Source: Mucilaginibacter terrigena
Lineage (GTDB): Bacteria; Bacteroidota; Bacteroidia; Sphingobacteriales; Sphingobacteriaceae
NCBI RefSeq assembly: GCF_004168255.1
Contig: NZ_SEWG01000006.1
Location: 62,001 to 126,000, forward strand
Length of the DNA stretch: 64,000 nt
Direction: 5' to 3'
Below the pieces are notes generated by a model. It ran no database searches, was not told where the DNA came from, and worked only from the letters and a program-made list of their open reading frames with translations. The position numbers were made by a program, and so were the translations under genes. Numbering within the stretch: the stretch's first letter is position 1; each line of letters begins with the position of its first letter. Below, one piece after another: positions 25,259 to 35,405 of this stretch.

Positions 25259-27847
25259 TTAAAACCCTTTCTTCCTCACAACTCCTACCTTCCTGCTTTT
25301 TGGCGATGGCCTGTCGGCAACTTCATCCGCACCATAACGGCGGGCCATTTTTGCTATACGCTCTTCCATAGTTTCGGTGGTTAACCGTTCGCGGCCCAGG
25401 CTGTCAACCAGTATCGGGAAGGCAAAAGGTGTTGGCCGTTCTATGGTTTTTAAGATAATACTTTGCGTTTGAATGCGCTGCAAGGCCGCGCGGAGGCGAA
25501 ACTCTTCCAGTTGAAAAGCCAATGCTTCGTTATAGGCCTGGCGCACCAGCAGGTTATCGGGCTCGTACTCGTTAAACACCTCGAACAGCAGCGATGTAGA
25601 TGCCTGTAAATGTTTGTTTTTTACCTGCTGGCCCGGATAACCGGTGAATACCAACCCGCCTATATGCGCTATATCCCTAAATTTGCGCCGCGCCATTTCG
25701 TTGGAGTTGAGACTGTTTTGAATGTCTTCTATCAAATTGTTAATGGAGAAGAAATCAGTGTCTTCCAAAGCCTGTTCAATGGGGATATCCTCGTCGGTCA
25801 GCAGCTCGAAACCGTAATCATTCATGGCTATAGAGAAGCTGGCAGGTTTTATTTTAGAGATGCGATAGGCCAGTAAACTCGCCATCCCCTCATGTACCAA
25901 GCGCCCCTCAAAAGGGTAAAATAACAGGTGGTGCCCCTCGCGCGATTTAAAAGATTCTATCAAAAATTCGTGGCTCTGGGGCAAATGCGAAAGTTTAGCC
26001 TGTAGTTCAAATAGTGGTTTAAGCGCCTTAACTTCTATATCCGTTTCAATGCCATTGGCTACCTCGTCCAGTTTATCGCGAAAGACGGCAGATAGCTGAG
26101 ACGACAAAGGCATCCGGCCGCCAGCCCAACTTGGTATTAAACCCTTGGTAGATTTTGATTTTTTTACATAGGCGGTCATTTCCTTCACCTTAATAAACTC
26201 CAGGCTGCGACCGGCAAACCAGAATACGTTACCGGGCTTTAGTTTAGATATAAAGCCTTCTTCCAACGTGCCCAAACTTCCCCCGCTCAGCCACTTTACC
26301 CTGATGCTAAGCTCGCTTGTAATGGTGCCAATGCTTAGGCGGTGGCGCATGGCTACGCGCCTGCTGTTTACCTTGAACAGGCCGTTCTCAACCTCTACCT
26401 TCAAAAATTCATCGTACTGGGCAAGTGTTTTGCCACCGTTGGTAATAAAATCAAGCAATTGGTTAAACTCTTCGCGGCGCATATCGGCAAAGGCGAATGT
26501 GGTTTTAACCTGCCGGAATAATTCATCGGCCCTAAACCCATCAGATACGGCCAGTGTAACCATAAACTGGATCAGCACATCAAACGTAAGCAGCATAGGG
26601 TCGCGGCTTTCGAACACGCCTTTTTTAATGGCACTTTTTAACGCGGCGCCTTCTAATAATTCCAGCGAATGGGTAGGCACAAAATAGGCTTTGGATATAG
26701 CACCCGGATGGTGACCGCTTCGCCCGGCGCGCTGCATAAAGCGGGCAACCCCTTTGGGGCTGCCTACCTGTACAACCGTATCCACCGGCCTAAAATCCAC
26801 CCCAAGATCTAAACTGGAAGTACATACTACAACCTTTAAAGCCTCGGCATGCAGGGCTTGTTCCACCCAGTTGCGCAGCTCGTTATCCAGCGAGCCGTGG
26901 TGCATGGCCATAATGCCGGCATATTCGGGGTAATTATCTATAATGGCATGGTACCAGATCTCGCTTTGCGACCGCGTATTGGTAAATATCAGCGTTGTTT
27001 TACTTTTTGCTACTATCTCCATAACCTGTGGCAGCAGCTTAACGCCGATATGCCCCGCCCAGCTATAGTTCTCAATATTCCCGGGGATAACAGATTCTAT
27101 CACCAGCCGTTTATCAATATTTGCCCTTACCATCTTTATCTGCTCCGGCGGAAAATCATTCCCTAACAAAACCTCGGCGGCTTGTTCCAGGTTGCCAATG
27201 GTTGCACTAATGCCCCAGATGCGGAGTGGTGCGGGGTGCGGCGTTGTCGGAACGATAGCGGTTTTAACATCCGCTCCCCGCACCGAAATCTCCGCACCCA
27301 TGCTTTTCAACCTGCTCAAGCCCAGTTCTACCTGCACACCGCGTTTGGTGCCCAGCAGTTCGTGCCATTCATCGCATACCATTACCTGGAGGCCTTTAAA
27401 CACTTTGTCGTATTCCTTTTGGGCAAGCATCAGGTGCAGGCTTTCGGGGGTGGTAAGCAATACTTCGGGCAGTTTGCGTTTAAGGGCGGCTTTTTCAGCG
27501 GCGGAAGTATCCCCGGTGCGGGTCATGATGCGCCAGGGCAGGCCAATATCGTCGCACACCTCCTGCATCGCTTTGCGGATATCATTAGTTAAAGCACGCA
27601 GCGGCGTTATCCATAACATTAGTAACCCGTTGTTTTTTTGAGTAGTATAAGTATCGGGGTATTTGTTAATAAAATCAGCAAGAAAAGGAAGGAACAAAGC
27701 AAAGGTTTTACCACTGCCGGTAGGCGCGTTAAGCAAACCCGAAAACCCCGAAAGATAGGCCGCTTCCATTTCTTTTTGAAACGGGAACTGCTTCCACTGT
27801 TTTTGTTTATACCATTGCTGTATAATCTTTTGTCCTTTTGTAACCAT
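25259..27847 (-). CDS. Lhr-like DEXH-box helicase (ligase-associated DNA damage response type)
   Basis: An 862-residue superfamily 2 helicase. N-terminal part: a Q-like FPFQKEMEAAY, Walker A NAPTGSGKT (about 40-48), VMVCDEWHELLG as a DEWH box, and SATIGNLEQA. The second RecA domain shows LIFTNTRSQSE, VVCTSSLDLGVDF and MQRAGRSGH. The long C-terminal winged-helix and Lhr-core region follows. In many bacteria this helicase is grouped with an ATP-dependent DNA ligase, an exonuclease and a phosphoesterase; none of these is adjacent here. It probably acts in DNA repair. Confidence 0.9.
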   Translation of the reverse strand: MVTKGQKIIQQWYKQKQWKQFPFQKEMEAAYLSGFSGLLNAPTGSGKTFALFLPFLADFINKYPDTYTTQKNNGLLMLWITPLRALTNDIRKAMQEVCDDIGLPWRIMTRTGDTSAAEKAALKRKLPEVLLTTPESLHLMLAQKEYDKVFKGLQVMVCDEWHELLGTKRGVQVELGLSRLKSMGAEISVRGADVKTAIVPTTPHPAPLRIWGISATIGNLEQAAEVLLGNDFPPEQIKMVRANIDKRLVIESVIPGNIENYSWAGHIGVKLLPQVMEIVAKSKTTLIFTNTRSQSEIWYHAIIDNYPEYAGIMAMHHGSLDNELRNWVEQALHAEALKVVVCTSSLDLGVDFRPVDTVVQVGSPKGVARFMQRAGRSGHHPGAISKAYFVPTHSLELLEGAALKSAIKKGVFESRDPMLLTFDVLIQFMVTLAVSDGFRADELFRQVKTTFAFADMRREEFNQLLDFITNGGKTLAQYDEFLKVEVENGLFKVNSRRVAMRHRLSIGTITSELSIRVKWLSGGSLGTLEEGFISKLKPGNVFWFAGRSLEFIKVKEMTAYVKKSKSTKGLIPSWAGGRMPLSSQLSAVFRDKLDEVANGIETDIEVKALKPLFELQAKLSHLPQSHEFLIESFKSREGHHLLFYPFEGRLVHEGMASLLAYRISKIKPASFSIAMNDYGFELLTDEDIPIEQALEDTDFFSINNLIEDIQNSLNSNEMARRKFRDIAHIGGLVFTGYPGQQVKNKHLQASTSLLFEVFNEYEPDNLLVRQAYNEALAFQLEEFRLRAALQRIQTQSIILKTIERPTPFAFPILVDSLGRERLTTETMEERIAKMARRYGADEVADRPSPKSRKVGVVRKKGF

Positions 27848-27918
27848 TGTTTATGCTAACAAAATACACTATAATTGGTTATAGCTATCAACTGTAAATT
27901 AATTAAATTGTTACAACC

Positions 27919-28551
27919 ATGAAGCCGTTCAGATACTTATTTATACCCTTATTTGCTATTTCTATTGTATCCTGCAAGCAAAAACCTTCTGCAACAGCAG
28001 GTAATAACCAGCTTGCAGATACAGTTAATTTCGTTGATACCGCTATTGTAGATATGCCCGGTGATAAACCCGTGCCGCTTGCCCAGCTGATTGTTCCGGG
28101 GATAAGCGTTGGGCAAACCGCTATAAATGAAAGTTTAGAAGTTGTGCATAAAAAGCTTGGCAAACCCGATGGCGGCGATGCGGCTATGGGTAAAAGCATT
28201 TCCTTTTGGTACGCAAATCACGATACCAGCAGCTACGTAACCCAGATATATTTTACGCGGGATATGGGGAATGACGAAACCGCCCGTGTTAAAGAGATCC
28301 GCGTTACCTCACCGTCATTTAAAATTAGCAGTAAGATACATACAGGCTTACCATTCAATAACATTAAGCCGGCATATACGCTGTCCAAAACAGCAACATA
28401 TACATATAAGGGCAGCCAACATAAGCTGTATGACGATGTTAAGGCCGGTGTAGGCTTTGAGGTGGATGACAAAGATGTAATTGCCGCAATAGTTGTACAC
28501 GAAACCGGGACTGATATAACAACCAATTACCAGGGACTGTTTCTTAATTAA
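27919..28551 (+). CDS. hypothetical lipoprotein
   Basis: A 210-residue protein with a lipoprotein signal (IVSC, Cys18). The mature part is hydrophilic, with a core containing PGISVGQTAINESLEVVHKKLGKP, WYANHDTSSYVTQIYFTRD and GVGFEVDDKDVIAAIVVHETG. This resembles beta-rich periplasmic proteins that recur in Sphingobacteriaceae, but I cannot name a family. It diverges from the helicase gene and converges on the TlpA-like gene. Confidence 0.65.
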   Translation: MKPFRYLFIPLFAISIVSCKQKPSATAGNNQLADTVNFVDTAIVDMPGDKPVPLAQLIVPGISVGQTAINESLEVVHKKLGKPDGGDAAMGKSISFWYANHDTSSYVTQIYFTRDMGNDETARVKEIRVTSPSFKISSKIHTGLPFNNIKPAYTLSKTATYTYKGSQHKLYDDVKAGVGFEVDDKDVIAAIVVHETGTDITTNYQGLFLN

Positions 28552-28628
28552 GGCCTGTAAATGTTTAAAAAGCGCTTAAACTTTTGGCAATTGCTCTATT
28601 AGTCAGATCCAGAAGGTAGCCCTGAGAA

Positions 28629-29774
28629 TTATTTAGCATTCTTAAGGTAATCGTGAACTTCCTGGTCTACATCAATAATATCAATATTTGGTTTTATAAT
28701 GCGCCAGTTACCGTCAACCAAAAAGTAAGTCGGCACGGCGGCAATTTTCCAGTTGGCCACATTGGGCGAGTAGTCGCCTTTAAGGTCGGCCACCTGGGGC
28801 CAGTTAAGGTTACTTTGTTTTATCGCGCGTTTCCACACCTCCGGATCGGTGTCTGTTGAAACGCTAATTATAGCGAAGTTCTTTTTATCGCTGTCGCCGA
28901 TGATCAGGCCATTCAATATTTTAGAATGGTTCATCTGGCTTAGCCTGCTGCCCGATATCCAAAACTCCACCAGTATAACCTTTGCATTTACCGAGCGCTT
29001 GTTAAAGCTTTTTCCATCGGGTGTATTGCCAGTAATATCCGGGGCAACAGAGCCGGGTAAAAGTTGTATCAATACGTTTAATTTATCCGCTATTTTTTGT
29101 CCATCGGGTGTTTTTTTGGCTTCATCAGTAAGTTTACCAAATATCTTATTATAATCTGCCGGGTGTTCGTCCAAATACTGCCGCGCCATAATATGGGCTG
29201 CCACTATATTATCAGGGTATTGGGTAACATAGGCGTTTAAAACTTCCGGCTCTAACTTTCGCCGTTTTGTTTGCATGGCGCGCGTTTTATTTATAAAGGC
29301 TGAATGCTCTTTTTTAGATAAACCGCGCGCAGCGCGGGAGTCTAAAAAGGTAAGCAGCGAATCGATGGTATGATTTAGCCTCCCTGCTATCCTGTTTTCT
29401 ATTTTATAATAAGCAGATAGTTGTTGCTGCGTTTTTGAGGCCGAAGTTATGTTTGGATATTCTCTCCGGTTATTGGTGTTCAACTCAATAGAGTAGCTTC
29501 CATTTTCAAGGTAAACCTCAAAGCTTTTTTTGGCGCTTAAGGGTTTATCGCTGTCAATTACCGATACAGTATAATAACCCGGGCTTGTAATAGGATTGTT
29601 AATAACAGCGTTGCCGTTTGTAATGGCCTGGGTAAATAAAGTTTGGTTGACCTGGTTTAAAGTAATGGTGCCATTTTTTATATCAGCCGATTTAAAGGTT
29701 AACTCAAATTTAGGTGCATTGTTACAGGCAATTAATAAAACGCACGAGGCAATAATGTAGCAGCAGTATTTCAT
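28629..29774 (-). CDS. TlpA-like lipoprotein with SxxS in place of CxxC
   Basis: A 381-residue lipoprotein. The lipobox LLIAC gives the lipidated Cys near residue 17 when the start is ATG 29774; the longer in-frame ATG 29837 would bury the signal. Residues about 20-120 resemble the DUF4369 domain, a helical middle follows, and residues about 250-380 are a TlpA/thioredoxin fold. The active site reads VEFWISGSRLSQ where relatives have WASWCGPC, so both redox cysteines are serine. The cis-proline loop VPTYFLVDG is kept. It should be redox-inactive as a thiol enzyme; a binding role is possible (inference). Confidence 0.85.
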   Translation of the reverse strand: MKYCCYIIASCVLLIACNNAPKFELTFKSADIKNGTITLNQVNQTLFTQAITNGNAVINNPITSPGYYTVSVIDSDKPLSAKKSFEVYLENGSYSIELNTNNRREYPNITSASKTQQQLSAYYKIENRIAGRLNHTIDSLLTFLDSRAARGLSKKEHSAFINKTRAMQTKRRKLEPEVLNAYVTQYPDNIVAAHIMARQYLDEHPADYNKIFGKLTDEAKKTPDGQKIADKLNVLIQLLPGSVAPDITGNTPDGKSFNKRSVNAKVILVEFWISGSRLSQMNHSKILNGLIIGDSDKKNFAIISVSTDTDPEVWKRAIKQSNLNWPQVADLKGDYSPNVANWKIAAVPTYFLVDGNWRIIKPNIDIIDVDQEVHDYLKNAK

Positions 29775-29950
29775 GATTACATTGTGACAGGGTAGCCCCG
29801 AAATTATGAAATATCTTATTATGAAAGATAAAAACAACTATTAAGAATGTAAAAATACTGACACGGATAGCCTAATTAAACAGTTTTGCTTAGACTGTTT
29901 CTAAATAGTCTTTATCATTCCTTAATGCCGAAACCATTTCTATCTTTTGG

Positions 29951-29958
29951 TACTTTTG
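29951..29958 (+). promoter_or_regulatory. -7 box of the sdhCAB operon
   Basis: TACTTTTG fits TAnnTTTG. Predicted transcription start near 29965, 15 bases before the sdhC ATG. No good -33 box at the usual distance. Confidence 0.5.
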
Positions 29959-29979
29959 CGTAAATAAATCTGATCAATA

Positions 29980-30759
29980 ATGAGCGAATTTAAACAAACC
30001 TTTAACTCATCACTGGGAAAGAAGCTGATAATGGCTTTAACTGGCTTGTTTTTGTGTACTTTTTTAATTGTGCACCTGGGCGGTAACCTTTTATTATTTA
30101 AAAACGACCAGGGCTTTGCATTTAACAGCTACGCAAACTTCTTAACGCATTTTCCTCCTATCGAGGTGATAGCTTACCTTTTATACCTGGCTATAATTGT
30201 GCACGCTGTTTATGCCCTGGTGCTAACTATTAAAAACCGCAGGGCAAGGCCGGTGGGGTATGCCGTACAACCAAAGTCGGATGCTTCATGGTCATCAAAA
30301 AACATGGGCTTGCTGGGTTCAATCCTGCTGCTGTTCATCGTAATCCACATGAGCGATTTTTGGTTTACATATAAGTATAATAACGTTTTAGGGTTTAAAG
30401 AGTACCGTACAGATCTTGCCACTAACCAAACATCGGTATCTGATTACACTCCCCCTGTCGCAGATTTTGAAAGATCGATATCAACCGAGAATAATGTAGA
30501 AATAGTACGTGTGAAGGATTTGCACGCGCGCATTCAAACCAGCTTTAGCCAGCTATGGTATGTTATATTTTATGTAATTGCAATGGGGGCTGTATCGTTC
30601 CACTTGCTGCATGGCTTTCAAAGCGCATTCCGCACGCTGGGCTGGGTACATAAAAAATATACGCCTATTGTTTACTTTTTTGGCACATGGCTGTTCGCGG
30701 TTATTATACCAATAGGTTTTGCCCTGATGCCAATTATATATTACATTAAGAGCCTTTAA
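29980..30759 (+). CDS. sdhC: succinate dehydrogenase cytochrome b558 subunit
   Basis: The single membrane anchor of the two-haem (b558-type) succinate:quinone oxidoreductase. The 259 residues show five hydrophobic helices, starting KKLIMALTGLFLCTFLIVHLGGNLLLF, and histidines placed for two b haems: VHLGGN, VHAVYAL, VIHMSDFW and SFHLLHGFQSAF. It passes electrons from SdhB to menaquinone. It heads sdhC-sdhA-sdhB, the common order in Bacteroidota. Confidence 0.93.
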   Translation: MSEFKQTFNSSLGKKLIMALTGLFLCTFLIVHLGGNLLLFKNDQGFAFNSYANFLTHFPPIEVIAYLLYLAIIVHAVYALVLTIKNRRARPVGYAVQPKSDASWSSKNMGLLGSILLLFIVIHMSDFWFTYKYNNVLGFKEYRTDLATNQTSVSDYTPPVADFERSISTENNVEIVRVKDLHARIQTSFSQLWYVIFYVIAMGAVSFHLLHGFQSAFRTLGWVHKKYTPIVYFFGTWLFAVIIPIGFALMPIIYYIKSL

Positions 30760-30882
30760 AGAGAATCAAGACCATAAGAGTCAAGATTCAAGACAACGTG
30801 TTTAATAAATTTAAAAACACAAAGGAAAGAAAGGAAAGACAACATCAAGTATCTTGATTCTTGTCTCTTGATTCTTACCTCT
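30760..30882. repeat. inverted 'ATCAAGA' repeats between sdhC and sdhA
   Basis: The 135-bp gap inside the sdh operon has a left block (30760-30794, GAGAATCAAGACC...GTCAAGATTCAAGAC) and a right block (30850-30882, TATCTTGATTCTTGTCTCTTGATTCTT) that are roughly inverted copies. They could form a long mRNA hairpin between sdhC and sdhA. Confidence 0.6.
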
Positions 30883-30894
30883 AAAATAAAAGAA

Positions 30895-32829
30895 ATGAGT
30901 TTAGATGCTAAAATTCCGCAAGGCCCATTAGCCGAAAAATGGAGCAAGCATAAGTTTAACTTAAAGCTGGTTAACCCATCCAATAAGCGTAAGTACGATA
31001 TTATTGTTGTGGGTACAGGTTTAGCCGGTGCATCAGCAGCGGCATCACTTGCCGAGCTTGGTTATAATGTTAAATCGTTCTGTTTCCAGGATAGTCCGCG
31101 CCGTGCGCACTCTATTGCTGCTCAGGGTGGTATTAATGCTGCAAAAAATTATCAAAACGATGGCGATAGCGTTTACCGCCTGTTCTACGATACTATTAAA
31201 GGTGGTGACTACCGCGCCCGCGAAGGCAACGTTTACCGCCTTGCAGAGGTATCGGTAAATATAATTGACCAGTGTGTTGCACAGGGCGTACCATTTGCCC
31301 GCGAGTACGGCGGCTTGCTGGATAATCGTTCGTTCGGTGGTTCGCAGGTGTCACGTACGTTTTACGCTCGCGGACAAACAGGACAACAATTGCTTTTGGG
31401 TGCATATTCGGCATTAAACCGCCAGATCCACCTGGGTAAAGTAAAAATGTACACCCGTACCGAAATGCTTGACGTGGTTGTTGTTGACGGCCATGCAAAA
31501 GGTATAGTTACACGTAACTTAAAAACCGGCGAGATCGAAACGCACGCGGGCCACGCGGTACTTTTGGCAACTGGCGGCTACGGTAACGTTTTCTATCTTT
31601 CTACAAACGCAATTGGCTCTAACGTAACAGCAGCCTGGAGAGCACACAAACGTGGTGCTTACTTTGCTAACCCTTGTTACACCCAGATCCACCCAACCTG
31701 TATCCCGGTTACCGGCGACCACCAGAGCAAACTTACGCTGATGTCGGAGTCGTTACGTAACGATGGCCGTGTTTGGGCGCCAAAAACGGTTGAAACTGCG
31801 CAAAAACTACAAAAGAAAGAAATTGCTGCTTCTGATGTAAAAGAAGAAGACCGCGATTACTTCCTGGAAAGAAAATATCCGTCATTCGGTAACCTTGTAC
31901 CGCGCGACGTGGCATCACGTAACGCTAAAGAAATGTCTGACGAGGGTAAAGGTGTTGGTACAACAGGCTTAGCCGTTTACCTTGACTTTGCCGAGGCTAT
32001 CCAACGTTTAGGCGAAGATACCGTACGTGCCAAATATGGTAACTTGTTTGACATGTACCTGCAAATTACCGATGAGAACCCGTACAAACAGCCAATGCGC
32101 ATTTACCCTGCGGTGCACTACACCATGGGTGGCCTTTGGGTTGATTATAACTTAAGTACAAATTTACCTGGCCTTTACGCCATGGGCGAATGTAACTTCA
32201 GCGACCACGGTGCAAACCGTCTTGGTGCATCTGCACTGATGCAGGGTTTGTCTGACGGTTATTTTGTTATCCCTTATACTTTGGGCGATTACCTTGCTAC
32301 CATAGGCCCTAAAAAGGTTGATACCAGCCACCCTGCTTTTGAGCAAACCAAACAAGATGTTATCGCATACAACAACAAATTACTTTCCCTAAAAGGAAAT
32401 AAAACCGTTGTTGAATATCACCGCGAACTTGGCCATATTATGTGGGAGTACTGTGGTATGGCGCGTACTGAAGAAGGCCTTACCAAAGCTAAAGCCCTTA
32501 TAAAAGAACTTAAGGCTGATTTTTGGAAGAACGCTATTGTAACCGGTGAAAATGAAGAAGTGAACGCTGCCCTGGAAAGAGCAGGCCGCGTTGCCGATTT
32601 CATCGAACTTGGCGAATTGATGGTTACCGACGCTTTGACCCGTCGCGAATCATGTGGTGGCCACTTCCGTTTAGAATCGCAGACTGAAGAAGGTGAAGCC
32701 CTTCGCGATGACGAAAACTTCGCTTTTGTATCAGCATGGGAATTTACCGGTGAAAACGAGGAAGAAGTGCTGCACAAAGAAGAGCTGATTTTTGAAAATG
32801 TTAAGTTAACACAACGTAGTTATAAATAG
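30895..32829 (+). CDS. sdhA: succinate dehydrogenase flavoprotein subunit
   Basis: Catalytic subunit that oxidises succinate to fumarate. The 644 residues have the dinucleotide fold [12 protein letters not shown] (about 40-51), the FAD-attaching His in [15 protein letters not shown], and the active-site segments HPTC, RDVASR and [11 protein letters not shown] use ATG 30895 ([11 protein letters not shown]...), preceded by an A-rich stretch; the in-frame ATG 30868 lies within the intergenic repeat area. Length matches the long Bacteroidota/epsilon-type SdhA. Confidence 0.95.
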   Translation: MSLDAKIPQGPLAEKWSKHKFNLKLVNPSNKRKYDIIVVGTGLAGASAAASLAELGYNVKSFCFQDSPRRAHSIAAQGGINAAKNYQNDGDSVYRLFYDTIKGGDYRAREGNVYRLAEVSVNIIDQCVAQGVPFAREYGGLLDNRSFGGSQVSRTFYARGQTGQQLLLGAYSALNRQIHLGKVKMYTRTEMLDVVVVDGHAKGIVTRNLKTGEIETHAGHAVLLATGGYGNVFYLSTNAIGSNVTAAWRAHKRGAYFANPCYTQIHPTCIPVTGDHQSKLTLMSESLRNDGRVWAPKTVETAQKLQKKEIAASDVKEEDRDYFLERKYPSFGNLVPRDVASRNAKEMSDEGKGVGTTGLAVYLDFAEAIQRLGEDTVRAKYGNLFDMYLQITDENPYKQPMRIYPAVHYTMGGLWVDYNLSTNLPGLYAMGECNFSDHGANRLGASALMQGLSDGYFVIPYTLGDYLATIGPKKVDTSHPAFEQTKQDVIAYNNKLLSLKGNKTVVEYHRELGHIMWEYCGMARTEEGLTKAKALIKELKADFWKNAIVTGENEEVNAALERAGRVADFIELGELMVTDALTRRESCGGHFRLESQTEEGEALRDDENFAFVSAWEFTGENEEEVLHKEELIFENVKLTQRSYK

Positions 32830-32910
32830 AGAATGGTTGATTGAGTGAACAGAGGATGGTTTTAACCACTCACCACTTAACTAATCAACTACTCACTAAT
32901 CTCAATAAAC

Positions 32911-33699
32911 ATGAGTGGACACATGAACCTGACGCTGAAAGTATGGCGCCAAAAAAACACACAAACACCGGGCAAGTTTGTGACCTATAAGGCCGAAAAT
33001 ATTTCGCCGGATATGTCGTTCCTGGAAATGCTTGACGTGGTGAACGAAAGCCTTACCCGCAAGAACGAGGAGCCTATTTATTTTGATCATGACTGCCGCG
33101 AAGGTATTTGCGGGTCTTGTTCGTTATATATCAACGGCCACCCACACGGCCCTAAAAAGGCTATCACAACCTGCCAGTTACACATGCGTACCTTTAGCGA
33201 TGGCGAAACCATTACTATCGAACCATGGCGTTCGGCCGCGTTCCCGATCGTGAAGGATCTGGCGACAGACCGTTCCGCTTTCGACCGTATCCAACAGGCT
33301 GGTGGTTATGTATCTATCAACACAGGTGGTGTGCCTGATGCCAACGTGATACCTATCCCTAAAGTTATTGCCGATGAGGCGTTTAACTCTGCTACCTGTA
33401 TTGGTTGTGGTGCTTGTGTTGCCGCATGTAAAAATGCATCAGCCATGTTGTTTACCTCAGCAAAAATTACCCAGCTTGGTTTATTACCACAAGGCCAGCC
33501 CGAGCGTTACAGCCGTGTGCAGGCTATGGTTGCCCAAATGGACCAGGAAGGCTTTGGTAACTGCACCAACACCGGCGCTTGCGAAGCAGAATGCCCTAAG
33601 GAGATCACCCTGAACAATATCGCGTTCATGAACAACGATTTCTTTAGCGCCAAATTATTCCGTGAAGAACACGCGCATGACCATACCGGCGGCGAATAA
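32911..33699 (+). CDS. sdhB: succinate dehydrogenase iron-sulfur subunit
   Basis: Electron-transfer subunit, 262 residues. The [2Fe-2S] site is CREGICGSC plus a later Cys in TTCQLHM. The [4Fe-4S] and [3Fe-4S] sites are in [13 protein letters not shown] and [12 protein letters not shown]. It links SdhA to the haems of SdhC. The 81-bp gap after sdhA carries CTAATC/CTCACTAATCTC words of the phrase-like repeat type. A strong terminator follows. Confidence 0.95.
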   Translation: MSGHMNLTLKVWRQKNTQTPGKFVTYKAENISPDMSFLEMLDVVNESLTRKNEEPIYFDHDCREGICGSCSLYINGHPHGPKKAITTCQLHMRTFSDGETITIEPWRSAAFPIVKDLATDRSAFDRIQQAGGYVSINTGGVPDANVIPIPKVIADEAFNSATCIGCGACVAACKNASAMLFTSAKITQLGLLPQGQPERYSRVQAMVAQMDQEGFGNCTNTGACEAECPKEITLNNIAFMNNDFFSAKLFREEHAHDHTGGE

Positions 33700-33725
33700 T
33701 TTAGATACTATTTAACCAAAAAATA

Positions 33726-33755
33726 AAAGCCCGGCTGCATTTGCAACCGGGCTTT
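33726..33755 (+). terminator. bidirectional terminator between sdhB and the thioredoxin-like gene
   Basis: AAAGCCCGG and CCGGGCTTT enclose an inner TGCA-TT-TGCA pairing. A-rich and T-rich flanks suit termination of both convergent genes. Confidence 0.8.
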
Positions 33756-33775
33756 GTTATGAAGGGCCTGCGGCC

Positions 33776-34258
33776 TTAAACTTTCTTGATCGCCTTTAGC
33801 AGATCGCTTGCCTCCGGTTGTTTTTCAAATGCCTGCACCAGTTTTCCGTTTTTATCATAAAGGGCAACAAACGGAGTGTGTTTTAGCTGATAAAAGCGTT
33901 GTACAGTGTATGTGTAACCTTCGGTACCCAAAATAAAGTTTGGATATGCCTTTAAACCGTAATCGTTCTCAAAAGCTTTCACCATACGTATATCGGTATA
34001 TGTTATCAGTAATACCTGTATGTTTTTAAACTTAGCCATTGACGGCTTCATATCATTGATCAGTTTTTGGCAATGGGGGCAATCCGGCGCAAAGTAGATG
34101 ATCATAACCGGTTTGTTCTTTACAAGGTCGGCCGGGGTAAGGGTCTGGTCTTTAGTTGTTAATATTTTATACGGAGGAATAGTAGACGGGATAGTTTGGG
34201 CCTGTGTGCATGCAAAATCGGCTATTACCGCCAATAATAAAAATATAAGTCTCTTCAT
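33776..34258 (-). CDS. thioredoxin-fold exported protein with CPHC active site
   Basis: A 160-residue protein. With ATG 34258 it begins with a signal sequence (MKRLIFLLLAVIADFACTQAQ), either Sec-cleaved at AQA-Q or lipidated at the Cys; the longer frame from 34318 would overlap the neighbouring gene. The redox motif is CPHC in IIYFAPDCPHCQKL and the cis-proline is in LKAYPNFI. A disulfide reductase or oxidase in the periplasm is likely. It lies 28 bp after an oxidoreductase gene in the same direction. Confidence 0.82.
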   Translation of the reverse strand: MKRLIFLLLAVIADFACTQAQTIPSTIPPYKILTTKDQTLTPADLVKNKPVMIIYFAPDCPHCQKLINDMKPSMAKFKNIQVLLITYTDIRMVKAFENDYGLKAYPNFILGTEGYTYTVQRFYQLKHTPFVALYDKNGKLVQAFEKQPEASDLLKAIKKV

Positions 34259-34286
34259 TTGTTTTATTGTCATTGAGGATATAAAA

Positions 34287-35303
34287 TTAGGCTTCAAGCA
34301 ATTCCAGTTGCCAGGCAATATGTTCTTCTGTTATAGGGAATAACGCATTATTACGTATTGTATGATAAACGGCATCAAATATTTGATTGTAATCCCCTTT
34401 TTGCGAAGGTACAGGTTCCGTTATCTTTTGGTTATCTATGCCTACTGTTATTAATTGCCCCTCATTGCCCGCAGGCTCAACGCCGTAAGCCGGGTTAGTC
34501 GGCATCATGCCTTTATCCAGCTGTGCCTCCTGTACATCGGTACGGTTTTTTATAAAACTGCCCAGGGTTCCATTCACCCAAAAGCCCGGCGTATCACCGG
34601 CTATTTGCAAGCCCGAGGTTAAATAAACGTTTAGCTGGTTTGGGTATATTAGATGATAATGAAAGTAATCAGGCACTTCCGAACCCTCGCGGTACATGCC
34701 GGTAGTTTTAGTGAACGATAGAGGTTTGCCAAATAAGGCGATGGCACCGTCAATTAAATGTGCGCCAAGGTCATAAACCAGGCCACCGGCCGGCACGCCT
34801 TTGGTTTCTTTAAATGATTTTACGCCTATCGCCGCTTTATAACGATCCATCCGGAAGGTAACTTCTATCAGGTTGCCCAGGCGGCCGCTTTCTATTATTT
34901 CTTTGGTTGATAAAAAGCCGCTGTCGTACCTGCGGTTTTGGTAAACCATCAGGTGTTTGTTTAAACCGCGGGCAGTATCAAACAACTCCTTAACCTCTGC
35001 CGATGTTGCCGCGGCAGGTTTTTCGAGCAATACGTGCTTGCCGGCTTTCAGGGCCATCATTGTATGCTCGTAATGCAGGTTGCTTGGCGTGTTTACAATT
35101 ACCAGTTCTACATCGGTATCATTTAGCAACTCATCAATTGAATTATAACTGATAATATCAGGATAAATACAGGTAGCTATTTTTTTGCTTCGCTCTACAA
35201 TTCCCTTAAGGGTAAACCCCGGGTTGGTACTGATGAACGGCGCGTGAAAGATGCGGCCCGACATACCGTAGGCCATTAAGCCTGTAACTATTGGTGCTGA
35301 CAT
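34287..35303 (-). CDS. Gfo/Idh/MocA family oxidoreductase
   Basis: A 338-residue NAD(P)-dependent dehydrogenase-like protein. The N-terminal Rossmann domain has GLMAYGMSGRIFHAPF, an atypical version of GxGxxG, then VIVNTPSNLHYEH and the family mark GKHVLLEKPAA (about 88-98) with the catalytic Lys. The C-terminal domain contains YDLGAHLIDGAIALFG. Substrates in the family are sugars or inositols; this one is unknown. It resembles the YdgJ-like subgroup. Confidence 0.9.
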   Translation of the reverse strand: MSAPIVTGLMAYGMSGRIFHAPFISTNPGFTLKGIVERSKKIATCIYPDIISYNSIDELLNDTDVELVIVNTPSNLHYEHTMMALKAGKHVLLEKPAAATSAEVKELFDTARGLNKHLMVYQNRRYDSGFLSTKEIIESGRLGNLIEVTFRMDRYKAAIGVKSFKETKGVPAGGLVYDLGAHLIDGAIALFGKPLSFTKTTGMYREGSEVPDYFHYHLIYPNQLNVYLTSGLQIAGDTPGFWVNGTLGSFIKNRTDVQEAQLDKGMMPTNPAYGVEPAGNEGQLITVGIDNQKITEPVPSQKGDYNQIFDAVYHTIRNNALFPITEEHIAWQLELLEA

Positions 35304-35351
35304 GGCGGTAAATTTATCATATTAACAGGTATCAACATAAATTATCTAAAT

Positions 35352-35383
35352 AAAAAAGGGATAAGCCTAAGCCCATCCCTTTT
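35352..35383 (-). terminator. terminator of the DUF4142 gene
   Basis: AAAAGGGAT (35354-35362) pairs with ATCCCTTTT (35375-35383); on the minus strand a T-run follows. It lies 23 bp past the DUF4142 stop codon. Confidence 0.75.
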
Positions 35384-35405
35384 CTATTTGTAAAATAAGC
35401 CGGGC

